Positions 42,039 through 54,000 of a DNA stretch of 64,000 bases are shown here, one piece after another. Source of the stretch: Pelomyxa schiedti (Eukaryota; Evosea; Pelobiontida; Pelomyxidae); assembly GCA_020536535.1 (NCBI GenBank), contig JAHLWZ010000424.1:59768-123767 (forward strand), in the 5' to 3' direction. The position numbers and the translations under genes were made by a program. Positions within the stretch are counted from its first letter, which is position 1; each line of letters opens with the position of its first letter. The notes under the pieces were generated by a model. It saw nothing but the letters and a program-made list of their open reading frames with translations. It was not told where the DNA came from and did not search any database.

Positions 42039-43113
42039 TTAAAATTTTTGTTTGTTTTGCAAGTGTTTCTGGAGCACATGATCACGAAGGATCAATTTCA
42101 TGAAGAAGCATGGTGAAAGAGAACGTTTCTGTGAAACACTTGCCAATGGGATCCAGACGAGATCACTGGACTTACAGTGTTCTGGTAATTCATTCCCACT
42201 TGCAACAAGTTGCGTATACTGGGTGTCTATGTCGATATCGTGATTCATTTCATACAAGAACATTGCATATCTGCAGGGAGAGTCCATTTGCGAATCCAAG
42301 TGAGAGCTGAGAACACAAACCTGGCAGCACCAATCCAATAAACTTCTGTGTGGCTCTTAATAGTTCTGTACATCTGCAGCACTATTCCTTCTGGCAACAC
42401 TCTGCCAGTTTCTTCATGGAATTCCCTCACTGTCGGAGTTTAAGTGGAAGTGGCAAGGGAGCAATTTCTCCAACCTGCAGTATGTACCACATTAGCATCT
42501 GCTTCAGAAACTTTTCCTCCAATAAAGTTCATTTCCATCTTACCGCCTGATTTCCTCTTTTCCACACAGACCACTGCGACTTGTTAACACCCAACCATAA
42601 CAAAGGTAAAATTTATTTACATGATTAAGCATATTAGTGAGTTATAAGGTTTTTTTCCCGTTCTGGACCACCATGCTATTTTATTTTAATGCCCACACTT
42701 GTAAAAATAGTATAAAAATCAAATAAAAGAAACACACAGCACACTACTTTTCCAGTTGAGGGATCAATCCTCCATGGCAAAACTCCAGCAGCCTTGCACT
42801 CCCATAATTCCCTCTCCCCCAGTTCACTTGCCAAGTACTTCGCCCCTCCCTCGCCACCAGGCTCATCGCCGTTTGGGGCGCGGCTGAACGCGACCAACTT
42901 GGACTCCCAGTGGGGCACCACCACGTGCAAAAGGTGGCACGCATCGGCTGAAGGGCACGACCCGTCGAGGTAACCCGAGCACACCTTAGGCGGCGGGGCC
43001 ACCGGCTCCGCCTTATGGGATGCACCCTTTTTGTTCCCACAATGTTTGCCCCTGCTGAGACCGCACGACGACGGCAACAAAGCGTAGTACTCAACGAGTC
43101 TGCCCCAGTCCAT
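42039..43113 (-). CDS. CCCH zinc finger-Nudix hydrolase fusion
   Basis: Start ATG 43113 (MDWGRLVEYYALLPSSCG). A single CCCH finger, C-x7-C-x5-C-x3-H (CSGYLDGSCPSADACHLLH, about 42925-42985), is followed by the Nudix domain opening AAGVLPWRIDPSTGKVV. Short introns lead to KSGGKMEMNFIGGKVSEAD, then a 44-nt intron (about 42432-42475) joins in phase to AVREFHEETGRVLPEG, the Nudix box, with one residue more than the usual spacing between the Gly and RE. ARFVF, FLYEMNHDIDIDTQY and SSDLVWIPLASV complete the fold; stop at 42039. Nudix enzymes cleave nucleoside-diphosphate linkages. With an RNA-binding finger, an RNA cap or RNA-linked nucleotide substrate is conceivable, but this is inference. Confidence 0.75.
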
Positions 43114-43211
43114 AAAGTTAAAAAAAACGAACAGGAATTCCGTTACGCGAAAGCCATTTTTATACACTTGGGTAAAGTCGAGCGTGGTGTGGCTGAATAC
43201 GATGCGTGATA

Positions 43212-44459
43212 TTAGACTGCCGAGAATGAAGACAAGTACTTCCAGATGTCGGCGGAACGTTCGGGCACGGCTGAGTGCGATTGGTCCGGAAGTTCAACGT
43301 ACGTGACTGGCCAGCCACATTTCTCCAGGTCCTCTTTAGTCTTGAGGCACTTTCTCAGATTGACATCTAATGGGAAATGTTATGTTGTGTTGGATGGCTT
43401 ATTAACCCCTCGACACACAGGTAGAGTAATACCTTGGGTGCCGGAAATGAGCAGAGTGGGAGTTTTGTGTGCCGCGTTGGTTAACTTTTGGTTCCACTGG
43501 GGTCCGCAGTGATTCCACTCTGGTGCTGGGTGGCCCCATATATGACATTTGCGTCCTCCCATTATGTTACATACAGCAGCAAACCGATTGGAATGCAATA
43601 CAAGTTCGGAAACAAACATTCCTCCTGTAGACCACCCTAGAGGCTATCAATCAATTGGTAGTAAAAATTGGAGTGTGAGATATTGCTCAATAAAGAATAA
43701 AGAAATAGAATGGTTGTGGGTTTGTAATACCGCATGCATATATCCTTTGGGGATCCACGGAATACTGATCAATGATGGCATCCAGCACAGTATCTACATA
43801 CTCAATATCTGGCAGTAAAATGATTAGTAAGAACACGTGGGCAAAACATTCCTACCTTCTGCTGGTTTCCAATTTGCCTGAATATCCGAGTTGTGCAGTT
43901 TTAGCGGGTCCACAAGCAAGTGCTGTGACTTGCACAACACGGTAACAAATCCATTCAAAGACGAAGTAGTCTGCCATGCTTCTACGTTATCCCAGAGTGC
44001 AGAGTGCAGAGGGTTCCTAGTGCCAATTAAGTCCCAATGCGCTGGCAATGGCTAGACTCACAGTTCGTTGTTAGCATGAAACAACAGAACAGCAGGCCTC
44101 AGTGTCTCGCTGCGTTTTTCCTCTTCGGTTCTTCCTTTAACAAAATGGCATGAGATACGGAAATGGTTGCGCGTTGCCAGGAATTAGACGTCGGTACAGT
44201 ACCGTAAGTTGGCCTGTCCAGAGGTCTCGGCACAAACACAAAGAATTCACGGTTTCCACTTGGAGAAATGCACCAGCGGCACACAGCCCTCATCATCCTA
44301 CGTAATCCTGAAGGGGTCCTGCTCAACAAGGCCAATTTTGCACAACATAATGCAGTGAGCCTCCACACTATCCCAGTCGCACGTGAAATGACAAGGTCGA
44401 AAGCAAGTGAGGCCACCAACGATGCAACTAGAGCCACAATGCCGAAAATGTATCCCATA
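43212..44459 (-). CDS. Membrane-anchored alpha/beta-hydrolase, feruloyl-esterase/PHB-depolymerase-like
   Basis: Start ATG 44459: MGYIFGIVALVASLVASLAF is a signal anchor. RPAVLLFHANNELNP gives the first strand and oxyanion region after an intron. DIEYVDTVLDAIIDQYSVDP with QRIYACGWSTGGMF (joined by an intron at about 43627-43721) supplies the nucleophile in G-W-S-T-G. FAAVCNIMGG and TPTLLISGTQD follow. An intron at about 43366-43429 restores VNLRKCLKTKEDL, and LPDQSHSAVPE provides the catalytic His; stop at 43212. The layout (VDP-R-YA-G-S-GG) fits the LpqC/feruloyl esterase family. It probably hydrolyses ester-linked plant or microbial polymers at a membrane facing the lumen or outside. Confidence 0.8.
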
Positions 44460-45018
44460 ATTCTCCTCAGTCTGCCGGGGTAGTGCCGCACCAGCCTCGC
44501 CCTCCTGCAGGCACCAAACCTGTGGCTAAACACAATGCCCAGAGGATACTGCCATGTCCCATAATGACCTGCGGTTTCGACCGTGTCAGAGACGGGGGAA
44601 AAAAACGAAGCACCAACGAACCTATGGTTGCAAACGATCGCCTTTGTTGTGGAGAAAAAACACCATTGTTTGGGCTTCTCATGTTCAGCGACAGCATCAA
44701 GGAAACCCACTTAGCTTAGAAAATGATTTTGAACTGATGGGACGACCCTTCGAGGGGTCAAGAAAGGCCATCAATGTGCAAGAGAATTCCCTGTGGGTTT
44801 CCAGAGTGGAAACAAACGTCCTGAAGGGCCCCAATTCTGGGAGTGCAGGTTTCGTTTTTAAAGCAATTTTGGGCCCAAAATTTGCACCCTCTTCGATGAA
44901 CCTGTCGTGAATTGCAAACAGAAGCGATGGAAGCCATTCCCGGGAACTGCTGTCACTCTGTCGATTTTTAAAGGGTCGGAAGTTCGCCACCCATCATTTC
45001 TCGATAAAGAATCGATTG
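44460..45018. other. Divergent spacer with palindromes
   Basis: No gene recognised between the esterase (minus) and F-box gene (plus). Contains gaccc/gggtc (44744-44759), gtttcca-gag-tggaaac (44797-44813) and an 18-bp perfect palindrome aattttgggcccaaaatt (44865-44882). Confidence 0.45.
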
Positions 45019-46579
45019 ATGTCGTGGCTTGTTCAGCGCATCAATTCCGCCATCTTTCCACCACCGTCGGTAACGAGTACAGCAGCCGGGCCATGCGGCG
45101 CCCCCTCAGATCTACGCGACCCAGCGAAGATCCTCGGTGTGGATCTCTTGGTTCTCATTCTGCGGTTTCTGGACCGTGACTCGCTTGTGTGCGCCACTGC
45201 GGTTTCAAGGACTTGGCACACTTGTTTTCTAGTTCCTACTGACGCACTTACGCCCAGAATAACGATTCCTACTCTTGCAGTATGGTACGAACTTGTTGCT
45301 TTACTTAGAGCTCTTATATTATGCCACAAAGTAAACCTGAACTCGCTGCCGTGGAAGGGCCCTTTACGGAGCCGAATGGCGCACAAATTGCTCGCACGTT
45401 AGCTGCGGCTGACCAGTGGCGTGTTTGGATAAGGGATGTATTCAAGGATGGCCGCGGCTCTTCCCTTACACCCAAGCAAACTGGTACTTGCGCCTTCTCT
45501 CATAAAAGGACAACAAGTTAAGTTCAACAGAAATTATCAGTGAGGCGTGTTATTCTGGGATACCAATGTGTATACGCTATCGTGCATGGCCTGTGATAAG
45601 CGGCGCCTACTCGTCGGCAGGGTACACTTCGTCTTTTTACCAGGCAAGTATTCCTGAGCTTCCTCTTCCCTTATGCAACTATCAGAATCTCGATGTTGCG
45701 CAATGCCCCGCTGAGCAGAGACATTATCTTGACCTCGACGGACCTCGCCTTGTTTATGATGACGAACAAGGAATGGAGATCTGGAAGTCCATTCTTAGTC
45801 ACTACATAGTTGCAAATCCTGCTGAAGGCTATTCTTGTTGTGGGCCTGGCCCAATTACAGCATTTTTACTTCAATTTCTGGAAGAGGAGGTAAGGCAACC
45901 GCCTTAACTGCCTATTAACCCACCACAACAAGCCTTGCTTTTGGGTGCTCACAGAGTTAAAGCATGGCCCAAAATTCTGTTGATAACACTTCAATATCCC
46001 ACTGCTAACCAAAAAAAAAAAAAAACAGCTTCAGCTGACGGCTTATGTACGGATAAAGATAGGCTTGGACAGTCAGCAGAGTTGATATCTTTCATTATCT
46101 CCTCTCTCGATAAAGCACTGTACAACCGTTTGGTACCAATTTAGAAACACAAGTAGCATACAGTAATCAAACTACAGGAGGAGTCCGGTTTCCACTTCTC
46201 ACTTGTGGCCTCCTGGTTGGCACCTCACATTCACTACCCATTGACCAATCCATTTTAGGATTGCTACCCTAGGAACAAGGACGTTGGCTCGCCGATGTTG
46301 CGCCCGATTCTTTGACTGCCTACTTCTCTTTGGGCTTGACTTCTTCTACACCGCAGCGTTTGCAGTTTTCCAAATAAAGAGAGGTATGTTCTCTTACTGA
46401 CCTCCAGTTGCTGATGTGTTTCATAGATGAAGTATTTGCATGTACAACATGGGAAACCATTGTCACTATTTTCATGAGGAATCCCGTAGTAACTGATTCA
46501 CAACAAGATGAATTCATGGCCATGTGCAAAAAGCACAGAGGCGCAGTGCAAAAAATTGTACAATCACGAAAGCACTGAG
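45019..46579 (+). CDS. F-box protein, downstream domain unrecognised
   Basis: Start ATG 45019 (MSWLVQRINSAIFPPP). An F-box is clear: ILGVDLLVLILRFLDRDSLV then CATAVSRTWHTCF (about residues 35-70), which would bind Skp1 in an SCF ubiquitin ligase. Later exons include LPLPLCNYQNLDVAQCPAEQ, GMEIWKSILSHYIVANPAEG, GPGPITAFLLQFLEEE, then DKDRLGQSAELISFIISSLD. An intron (about 46384-46426) joins AVFQIKR to DEVFACTTWETIVTIFMRNP; the stop TGA is at 46577. The substrate-binding part matches nothing I recognise. Several exon borders, including those flanking the A-run at 46010-46026, are tentative. Confidence 0.6.
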
Positions 46580-46634
46580 GCAAAAGGGGAAAAATTCACA
46601 ATAAACTTTTTTTAGAAACAAAAACAAAACCTTC

Positions 46635-47742
46635 TTAACAACATCCATCCTTCTCTGCTGGGGCTGTGTTGGAGCCAATTACAATTCCGCCGTCGTCACC
46701 AGGATCTTCCACTTGTGAAGCTTGTTTTAGTGCTTGTCTGGATTGTTGAGTACAAATGGTCAGTGGAATCCCGAAAAAGTGTTACTTGTAAAGTAGGTAA
46801 AATACCCTAGAAGGAGCATCGAGGCGTCATCAATTCCGCGAGGGACTTTGGCTGATGTTGGTCTCCTAAATTCCAGGATTAGGAAGAAGACAATAAGAAA
46901 AGTGCTATACCATCCAACAAAGTGATACTCATTGACGTATTGATCAAGTTCTTCTTTTGTCACACAGTAAGTCTTTTCCCACACATCACTATCACACTAC
47001 AAAATTAGTCAGATTGGGCTTTTGGGTTCTATGGGTACCTTATTGGCAATTAATACAACAGGAATAGGTGCTCCATCAGGACCCAGAACCTAACTCGCAA
47101 TTAAATTAATGAAAAAAAAGAAAATCCTCGAACTTTTGAGTCAATATCTTCTTTCCAGTTTTTGACTGTGGTGAATGTGCCAAGTCTTGTTATGTCGAAA
47201 CTTACGAAGCGTCAAAAGGAAACAAAAAACCCAAGTACTTACACAATAAAGGCGGCAGAAGCTTCCTTATAATAAACCCGAGTCATATTTCCAAATCTTT
47301 CTTGTCCTACATAAATGTTAAGACCGAACTGAAGACACAACACTACGCGAAACCTGCAATGTCCCAGAGCTGAAGAGGGATTAGTTGTACAAAAAAAAAA
47401 ATGTTAAGAGAACATACTTGCAGTCTCACAAGCGTCTCAGCGTCCCATTTCAGAACTTTTAAAGAAAAGTCGACTCCAACCTGTCACGTGTGAGCACAAC
47501 ATTAAAAAGAACGCTAAACAACTCACAGTTGTTTTATATTGATCGCTGAAGCAATCATAAACTGTAAAAAACAAATGGTGAGCAAGAGAGATGCCAAGCA
47601 AAACATGCTGATTTTTTTCTCACTGACCGTATCGACTAATGATGCTAGTTTTTCCAGTGCCCATGTCGCCAACAACGAGCACCTTTAGAAGGTGTTCGGT
47701 CATCTTGGGCCCGGATTCCGCTGCTGCGGTACTACTGGCCAT
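46635..47742 (-). CDS. RAB32: Rab32/38-family small GTPase
   Basis: At least nine short introns in 1.1 kb. Start ATG 47742 (MASSTAAAESGPKMTEHLLK). G1 is VLVVGDMGTGKTSIISRY. Then YKTT and VGVDFSLKVLKWDAETLVRLQ (switch I, with the Rab32-type K-L-WD), LWDIAGQERFGNMTRVYY (the Rab32/38 hallmark IAGQERFGNMTRVYY), TTVKNWKEDIDSKV, VVLIANKCD, and YHFVGWYST approaching the SAK region. The end ASQVEDPGDDGGIVIGSN...DGCC has a double-Cys prenylation site; stop at 46635. Rab32 directs traffic to lysosome-related organelles and contacts mitochondria in other eukaryotes; in amoebae it sits on phagosomal or post-lysosomal membranes. Confidence 0.92.
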
Positions 47743-48006
47743 TATCCACAATTCAATCACGATTTTCGAAATTCGTTTCTTTTATTTTCCCCCCTTTTTT
47801 CTTTTTCGTCTCCCTTTTCGCGATAGATCGTAGGACTTTTCTTCAACTTTACTCGGCGAATGACCAATCTGACAAAATAAAGGTGGCACTTGGAACAAAC
47901 ACGACTTGTAGAAAATAGAAGTTTATGTCTCGTGAGGCTTGGGTATTAGTATACTATTCGACGCAGGAAAGCTTAGAAAAATCTTCATATCTCCATGTAC
48001 ATATGC

Positions 48007-48548
48007 TCAAAGGTACATGGTTACATCTGGATTCCAATGAAATTGGTCAACATTTGAGGATGTGACTTGGTGGCTCTCAATTGGCTTTCCTGTGGAAGTT
48101 TCCACCAATTCCGCAACTTGTGCGCCCCAATCATTCAAAGCCTCTATTCAAAAAAAGTGAGTTCAATGTTGTAGTGAAGATATGTTGTGTACTTCCACTT
48201 TTCATGAAATCCACGATTTCTTGGATAGCACTATTCTGCCCAGACAGGGTGAATGTCACCTAAAGAAGTTATTTCAGAAACACATTTGTTGCCAAACCCA
48301 GTTCTCAGTAATCATATTCTAATGACCTCGTTCTTGTTCTGTGCACTGTTGCTTGCCCCAGCCTTCAGCCCCCTCTTTCCAGCGCCTCTCAGTAATGTCT
48401 TGTTTCTTTCTTTTAGTATTCTGCACTAGTACCCAACAAAAAAACCACCCAACCAAAACAAGGTTTACAGTAGTAAGTTACTCACTTGTCTGAACATCAC
48501 TGCTTGTACTTTTCCACACACTGTGAAGTACCTCGTGGTGGTTGACAT
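48007..48548 (-). CDS. Acylphosphatase
   Basis: Four short exons. Exon 1 from ATG 48548 reads MSTTTRYFTVCGKVQAVMFR, the acylphosphatase signature V-x-G-x-V-Q-G-V-x-F-R with Gly replaced by Ala and the phosphate-binding Arg kept. Exon 2 joins in phase as TLLRGAGKRGLKAGASNSAQ, containing the catalytic Asn region. Then VTFTLSGQNSAIQEIVDFM and ALNDWGAQVAELVETSTGKP; stop at 48007. The enzyme hydrolyses carboxyl-phosphate bonds such as in acyl phosphates. Total about 110 residues, normal for the family plus a short tail. The Q-A-V change may alter the phosphate cradle. Confidence 0.85.
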
Positions 48549-48720
48549 TGGGTTACTGTCAATTGATGGGTTTTTTCTTTTTCAAAACAGAAACATCTGA
48601 CAAAAATCGGGAATTTGTTCAAAACGGAAGGGAAAACTTTATTTTGTTTGGAAGAAAGAGTTGCCTGTTCCTCTTGGGGGTTCTTTGGTGTGTTAGGGAG
48701 TCACTGATAGGCGGGGAGAT

Positions 48721-49431
48721 TTAACCTGTGCCAAAGATTTTCTGAATGCTGGAGCGGAGTGCCATTGAGCACAAAATGTAGAGAAAGACGGCACTGCAGT
48801 CAGTGAAGTCAGAGAATGGTAAACCTCGGTGGGTGATGTTTTTAAGGAATCCAAATGGCACAAAAGGTAATTTGGCCACAGGTCTTCCCTCGCAGCTGTG
48901 TTTGTTGTTACATAATAAAAGAGTATGCTCCGGCGTACAATGAATTCAAAGTGGGCACAATAGTTATCATAGAAATACCCACGGCTACAAGAGACTTCAT
49001 TCTACACAGGGAAATATCTCTGTTTGCAGTTTTAAGGTCTTCTTCCAGTGTGTCTATTTTCTTTTTGACAGAGCGCTTAGACGTGGCCGCGCCTGGTCCT
49101 TCCTTCATCTTATCGACTGAAAGAAACAATCCAGCATTAATGCACGAGGTATAAATATACTCATACTTGGTTACAAAAGGAAAAGAACACACGTTTTTGT
49201 GTGAGCTTCTCTATGTTTTCTTTAAGGTGACGATAATTCTCAGTCCTGTACACGAGAAGCCAAGCCAGTCCTGAGAAACTGTTACACGTTACAAACCCAA
49301 ACAAAAATATCCCACAAGGGCAAAAGAGTAGCGAGAAGAATTGAGTCTAAATAAATTACCTTCGGCCACACATGCACTCGTAAGTGCAAAGGCGATGACG
49401 ATGACCACGTCGACAAGGGAAATGCTCACCA
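48721..49431 (-). CDS. TMCO1: TMCO1-family ER membrane protein (GEL complex)
   Basis: Start ATG 49431: MVSISLVDVVIVIAFALTSA with CVAEG, first TM. Intron, then GLAWLLVYRTENYRHLKENI, coiled coil SVKKKIDTLEEDLKTANRDI, SLCRMKSLVAVGISMITIV (second TM), an intron, then LPFVPFGFLKNITHRGLPFS and DCSAVFLYILCSMALRSSI (third TM) ending KIFGTG; stop at 48721. Order, spacing and the NRD-S--RMKS motif match TMCO1. In animals TMCO1 is the Oxa1/EMC3-like core of the GEL complex that helps insert multi-pass proteins at Sec61, also described as a calcium-leak channel. It is divergently placed 287 bp from TRAP-alpha. Confidence 0.92.
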
Positions 49432-49718
49432 TTTGATGAAGAACTTCGGCAGATTAGTAAAAGAAAGAAAAGAAAAGCCCGGAAGACTTTTTCAGTGCAG
49501 GGGTAACTGATGGGATTGAATCTCTTCAGTACCGACTCTGTGAAGCTAATATGTGTACATCTGGAGATTGTGTGAGGCTTCAGACTCCTAATCTTGAGAA
49601 GCAGGTCAACAAGTGGCTCATCGAAAGTCAAAGACAACACGCGTGAAATATTTTCTCGTCTTTTTTTTTAATTTTTTTCCTCTTGTTCTCGGCATAACAA
49701 GGAAGCAGAGGGACGGTG

Positions 49719-50816
49719 ATGAAGGCCACATTTTTACTTGGTGTGTTGATCAGCCAACTCAACTCAGTTGTGTGAGATGCTGTTCTAATGCCTCTTTTCT
49801 TTCTTCTTCTTTTCCACAACAAAAAACAGCTTTGTGCGTGGTTGCACTGTGTGGAGCTGCTAAGGACAAACAGTCAAAACCAGAAATCATTATTCGTGGC
49901 AACGATGATATCGCCACTGCAATGATTTTCCCTGATCAGCCCGATCAAGGTGGTTTTTTTTTTTTTTTTTTTTTTTTTCGGAAATGCTGTGCCCCTAACA
50001 AATATTATATTAACTCTTACATGTTTAGTTTTCGTTGCCGGTGAGCCTGTAAACTTACTGGTGGGCGTTAGGAACCTTGGGAAGAATCCCATTACATTAC
50101 TATCTCTTGCAGCGTCTCTTCATCATCCGTTCAACTTCAAGTACATATTTCAAAATGTATCACCCTCTTTACAGTCCTCGAGCCAATGTGTGCTAACTTA
50201 TCAAAGTACACAAGACAAAATTTTGCTGGCGTCGTTGTGGAACCAGCTGAAGAGGCTTCACTATCCTACTCCTTCACCCCCGATGCCATGCTTGAAGCTC
50301 GTGCTTTCAATCTTTTTGTGGACCTTCGACTCTTTGATGCTGTATGTTGCAATCTATCTTGCTTCTCAACTCAGTAACAAATCAATACACAAACCTCAAG
50401 AAAGCAAACTATAGCGTCACCGTTTATAACACCACTCTTGAAATCGCGGAACCCCCAAGTCTTATGAATTTGCAGACGTATGACCCTTTTTTTTCTCCTT
50501 TCATTTCCAGTGACCATTTGTAGTCTGTTTGTATACCTTGCAGGACTTTCCATTGCCGGCTTGGTTGCCTTTGTAGGGTACAACATCTTCAAGAAACTCC
50601 AACAGGTACCACAACAAACACAAAATCTCCCCACACTCATTCCACTCCACTCCATTTCATTTCTCCCCAATAAACAAACGAACTGAACACTGTCAATAGG
50701 GCACACCCACAAAAGCCGCACACGCCAAGAAACCCACTTCTGCTCGACACGAGTGGCTTTCTGGGACATCAGCAGCCTCCCACTTCCAAGCACGGAAGAG
50801 CACAAAGAAGCATTAA
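49719..50816 (+). CDS. SSR1: Translocon-associated protein alpha (TRAP-alpha/SSR1)
   Basis: Start ATG 49719: MKATFLLGVLISQLNSVV is the signal peptide. After an intron come KPEIIIRGNDDIATAMIFPD and an intron with a 24-nt T run. The lumenal domain reads FVAGEPVNLLVGVRNLGKNP, TLLSLAASLHHPFNFKYIFQN, NFAGVVVEPAEEASLSYSF and ARAFNLFVDLRLFDA. SLFVYLAGLSIAGLVAFVGY is the single membrane span, followed by a basic cytosolic tail (KKPTSARHEW) ending at 50816. The G--V--LVG--N-G and V-P-EEA-----F motifs match SSR1. TRAP sits beside the Sec61 translocon at the ER and helps initiate translocation. Confidence 0.9.
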
Positions 50817-51072
50817 CAGATTCTCCTTTGATAAAAAGAAGGAAGCCACTTTTAATTTTGTGCACTGTAATCCCCCTTGGAAAAAGCCCCTTAATTTTGG
50901 GCACATACTATTTTTCATTTCATGTTGGTCACCACCCAGCACTAAGTTTTTTCTTTCAATTCAAATAATCCGGGGACTGTGAAACTGGGTTCCTGGTGCC
51001 AACATGCCAAACGAAAAAAAAAAAAAGTACCGTAGATCCGTTTCCGGTACCATCATTTTTTTTATTTTTTTT

Positions 51073-54000
51073 ATGATGGATACAGACAAGAGACACGGCC
51101 ACCATAGACACAAACACGGAGATGAAGGTGCGACAACAACGACTGCTACAGCAAAGGAAACAAGGGCCCACGGTGCATCCAGTGAGGAAAACGACGACCA
51201 GCGCGATCTGACACTACAAGTTCAAACGGACGCTGCTGAACGGCACTCGAGAAAAACACACCATCACCGCCACGGGCACGAACATGGCAGTCACGGCGAT
51301 TCAGCGGAGGGCAAAGTGTCCACCACCGCTGCTGCACAAGCGGAAATTTCAATCACTACAACGGCTACAACCACCACTACTACAACCACAACTAGTAGTA
51401 AAAACAGTGACACCGCAGCAGTCACTAGTACCCAACCCAGTGGCACTAACAGCGCTGCAATTGTTGTTAGTAATGAGGCGGAGAAGCCTTCGCCTGCACG
51501 CAAGCATCATCACCACCCTCACAGAAATGACGAGGATGAACAGTATGCGCCTGTTGATCCTGGCTCGAAATCCAGTGCTGCTCCTACAAAGGAGGCCACT
51601 GGCACCCCATCTACACCCAAGTCATTGGTGGAACCATCCACGAAGCCTACTTCCCTGACTGCCTCTACCACCCCTGTTCTTGTGACTCCTGTACCTACGA
51701 CTTCTGCTTCTCCACAGGTTTATCCTTGTGCATTGCGTACTTCATAACCTCAAGTGCCACAGATTTCCGCAGACACTAAAAAGCCCAAGAAGAAATCTCG
51801 TCTCTTTGGGCTCTCTAGAAAGAGTGAGAAGCGAGAATCAACTAAGTCTAGTAGTTCGAAACCTCCTACTGGAGGTGCATCTCCTGACATCATCATGCCG
51901 GCCCAGAACAACCTCCCCGTTCGGGTTTTATCCGAGGCGGCCTTTAGATTGTTGTGTGTTGCTGTAGGGTGTTCCTTTCCAGAGTATGTCACATGTCCTC
52001 ATTGCATGCACTCAATTCTTCTCTAGAACTGCTGCTCATCATCCCTCACGTGAGAAGCGTGAAAGTGCCGGGTCTTCGAGGAGAAAAAGCAGATCAAAAA
52101 TTTCCTCAGCTGCGGAGGTAATCTAATTTTTACATATCACGCAAAGCTTTTAATTTTCGCTTCACAGTTATTACAGCCTGATTCTGGTCTGCAAGGAAAC
52201 TCGGGAGAAACTATAGGGAGGGGTGCGTCTACTGATGTAACTCAAGATGATCCAACAACCACAAATACATCTGAGAATGAAACCACCACTGACATATATG
52301 GTGCGAAAACTTACCAAACTGGAATGCTGTAAAACATTAATTTGGACTTATATAGAGGGGTCTGATGAAGACGAAGAAGAAGCTGAGAAAGCCCTTGAGG
52401 AGTCTATCAGTGGTGCCTTCAATTTTGAGGATTCACAGCAGCCTCTAACTTCTGCAGTATCTCATCCTCTTATTTTTCCTTCTGTTTGTGAACAACTCTA
52501 GGCTGGAAGTGTACTCTCGACTAGTGATATTGCAAAAGAGCAACAAAAAATAATAACCGATGTTGCTGAAATTCTTAATATTGATAAGGCTCTTGCAACT
52601 ACTCTCCTGAAACATTTTCATTGGAGACAAGAACGCCTTCTGCCTGCTTATATCGAAAATGCCTCCAAAGTATTTTTAGTTTGTATTTATAGTGAAATAT
52701 TCACAAGATTTGTCAAGGTGTGCCAACAAGCTGGCGCTTTGCATCCAAATGACTCCAACAAACCTCGCCACACAGGCAGTGGTGGTAGTTTCTGCCTTAT
52801 TTGTGCATCAGATGCCATTCCACCCGATGATGGTTCCTGTCTTTCTCTTGCTTGTGGCCATGTGTATGCAGGCCTTCATCCTTTGTTTTTTTTTTTTTTT
52901 TAAGCCCTTGTCAATATAGGTTTTGCAGTGAGTGTTGGGACGAATTCCTCTCCCTCAAAATAAAAGAAGGTGTATGCTCCATAACATGGTTTGAGTTCTT
53001 CCTACTCTTATTTTTTCCTCTGACCGTTATGTAATCAGTCCGTCTCATCAATGCAAGGTCATTGTTGGGCAAGAATTTATCCAAAAACGAGTTTCTCCAG
53101 AAACTTTTGAGAAATTTGTGCGGTTTCTCACTCACTCTTATGTTGCGGATAATCCAGAGGTATGAATACAATTTTTACTTACTCTATTTTACCTGTTTCA
53201 ATAGGTAAAGTGGTGTCCTGCTCCAGGCTGCAACAATGCCCTTACTGTAGATAACTGTGTCCATGGAATTGGGATTTGCACGTGCGGGTTCAAAATGTGG
53301 TAAGTTTGTGGGAATGTTACCTGTTCTTTGTCACCTTCCCACTTGTAAACAGTTGGGAGTGTCTTGATGAAGCCCATCCACCAGCTAGCTGTGAACAGGT
53401 ACAAATCATATTTGATTTGGGTGACCAATGTATTTGCACAGGTAAAAAATTGGAAAAAGAAATGCTTGGATGATTCAGAGACCCAGCATTGGATCATGGC
53501 CAATACTCAAACATGTACTTGAGGTAGTAAATTAATCAATGTCTGAGGAAATTGATTAGGTCCAAAATGTAAATCACAAATTGAGAAAAATGGAGGTTGT
53601 CCTATATCCTCTCCAACTAAGTTAAGGCTCCAACAGGCTGCAACCATATGATATGCCGACAATGTAAATATGAGTTCTGTTGGGTTTGTTTGGGGGACTG
53701 GAAGGTATGGCTCCTGCAAGTTCAATAACTCAACTCACAGTCGAGTAGGGCCATAACAACTTCTATTCATGCAACAGGTTTGAAACGAAAAAGAAATCTT
53801 CCAAGAAGAAGAATCAAAAACAGAGAGAACAAGAACTATTGGAATCAAAAGTCGCCCTTGAAAAGTGGGAATCTCATTTTCTTCTTTCACATCCCAACTT
53901 CATAGACCAGATACTTACACTACTACCATCGTTATGTTAACCACGAACGCTCTCGCACGTTTGAAACACAAATTCGAGAACGTGCGACAAATACAATGCA

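Noticed and set aside
43739-43748. ATATCCTTT on the plus strand, a U12 donor match
   Set aside because: It lies antisense within the esterase exon encoding DPQRIYACG; no plus-strand gene is present.
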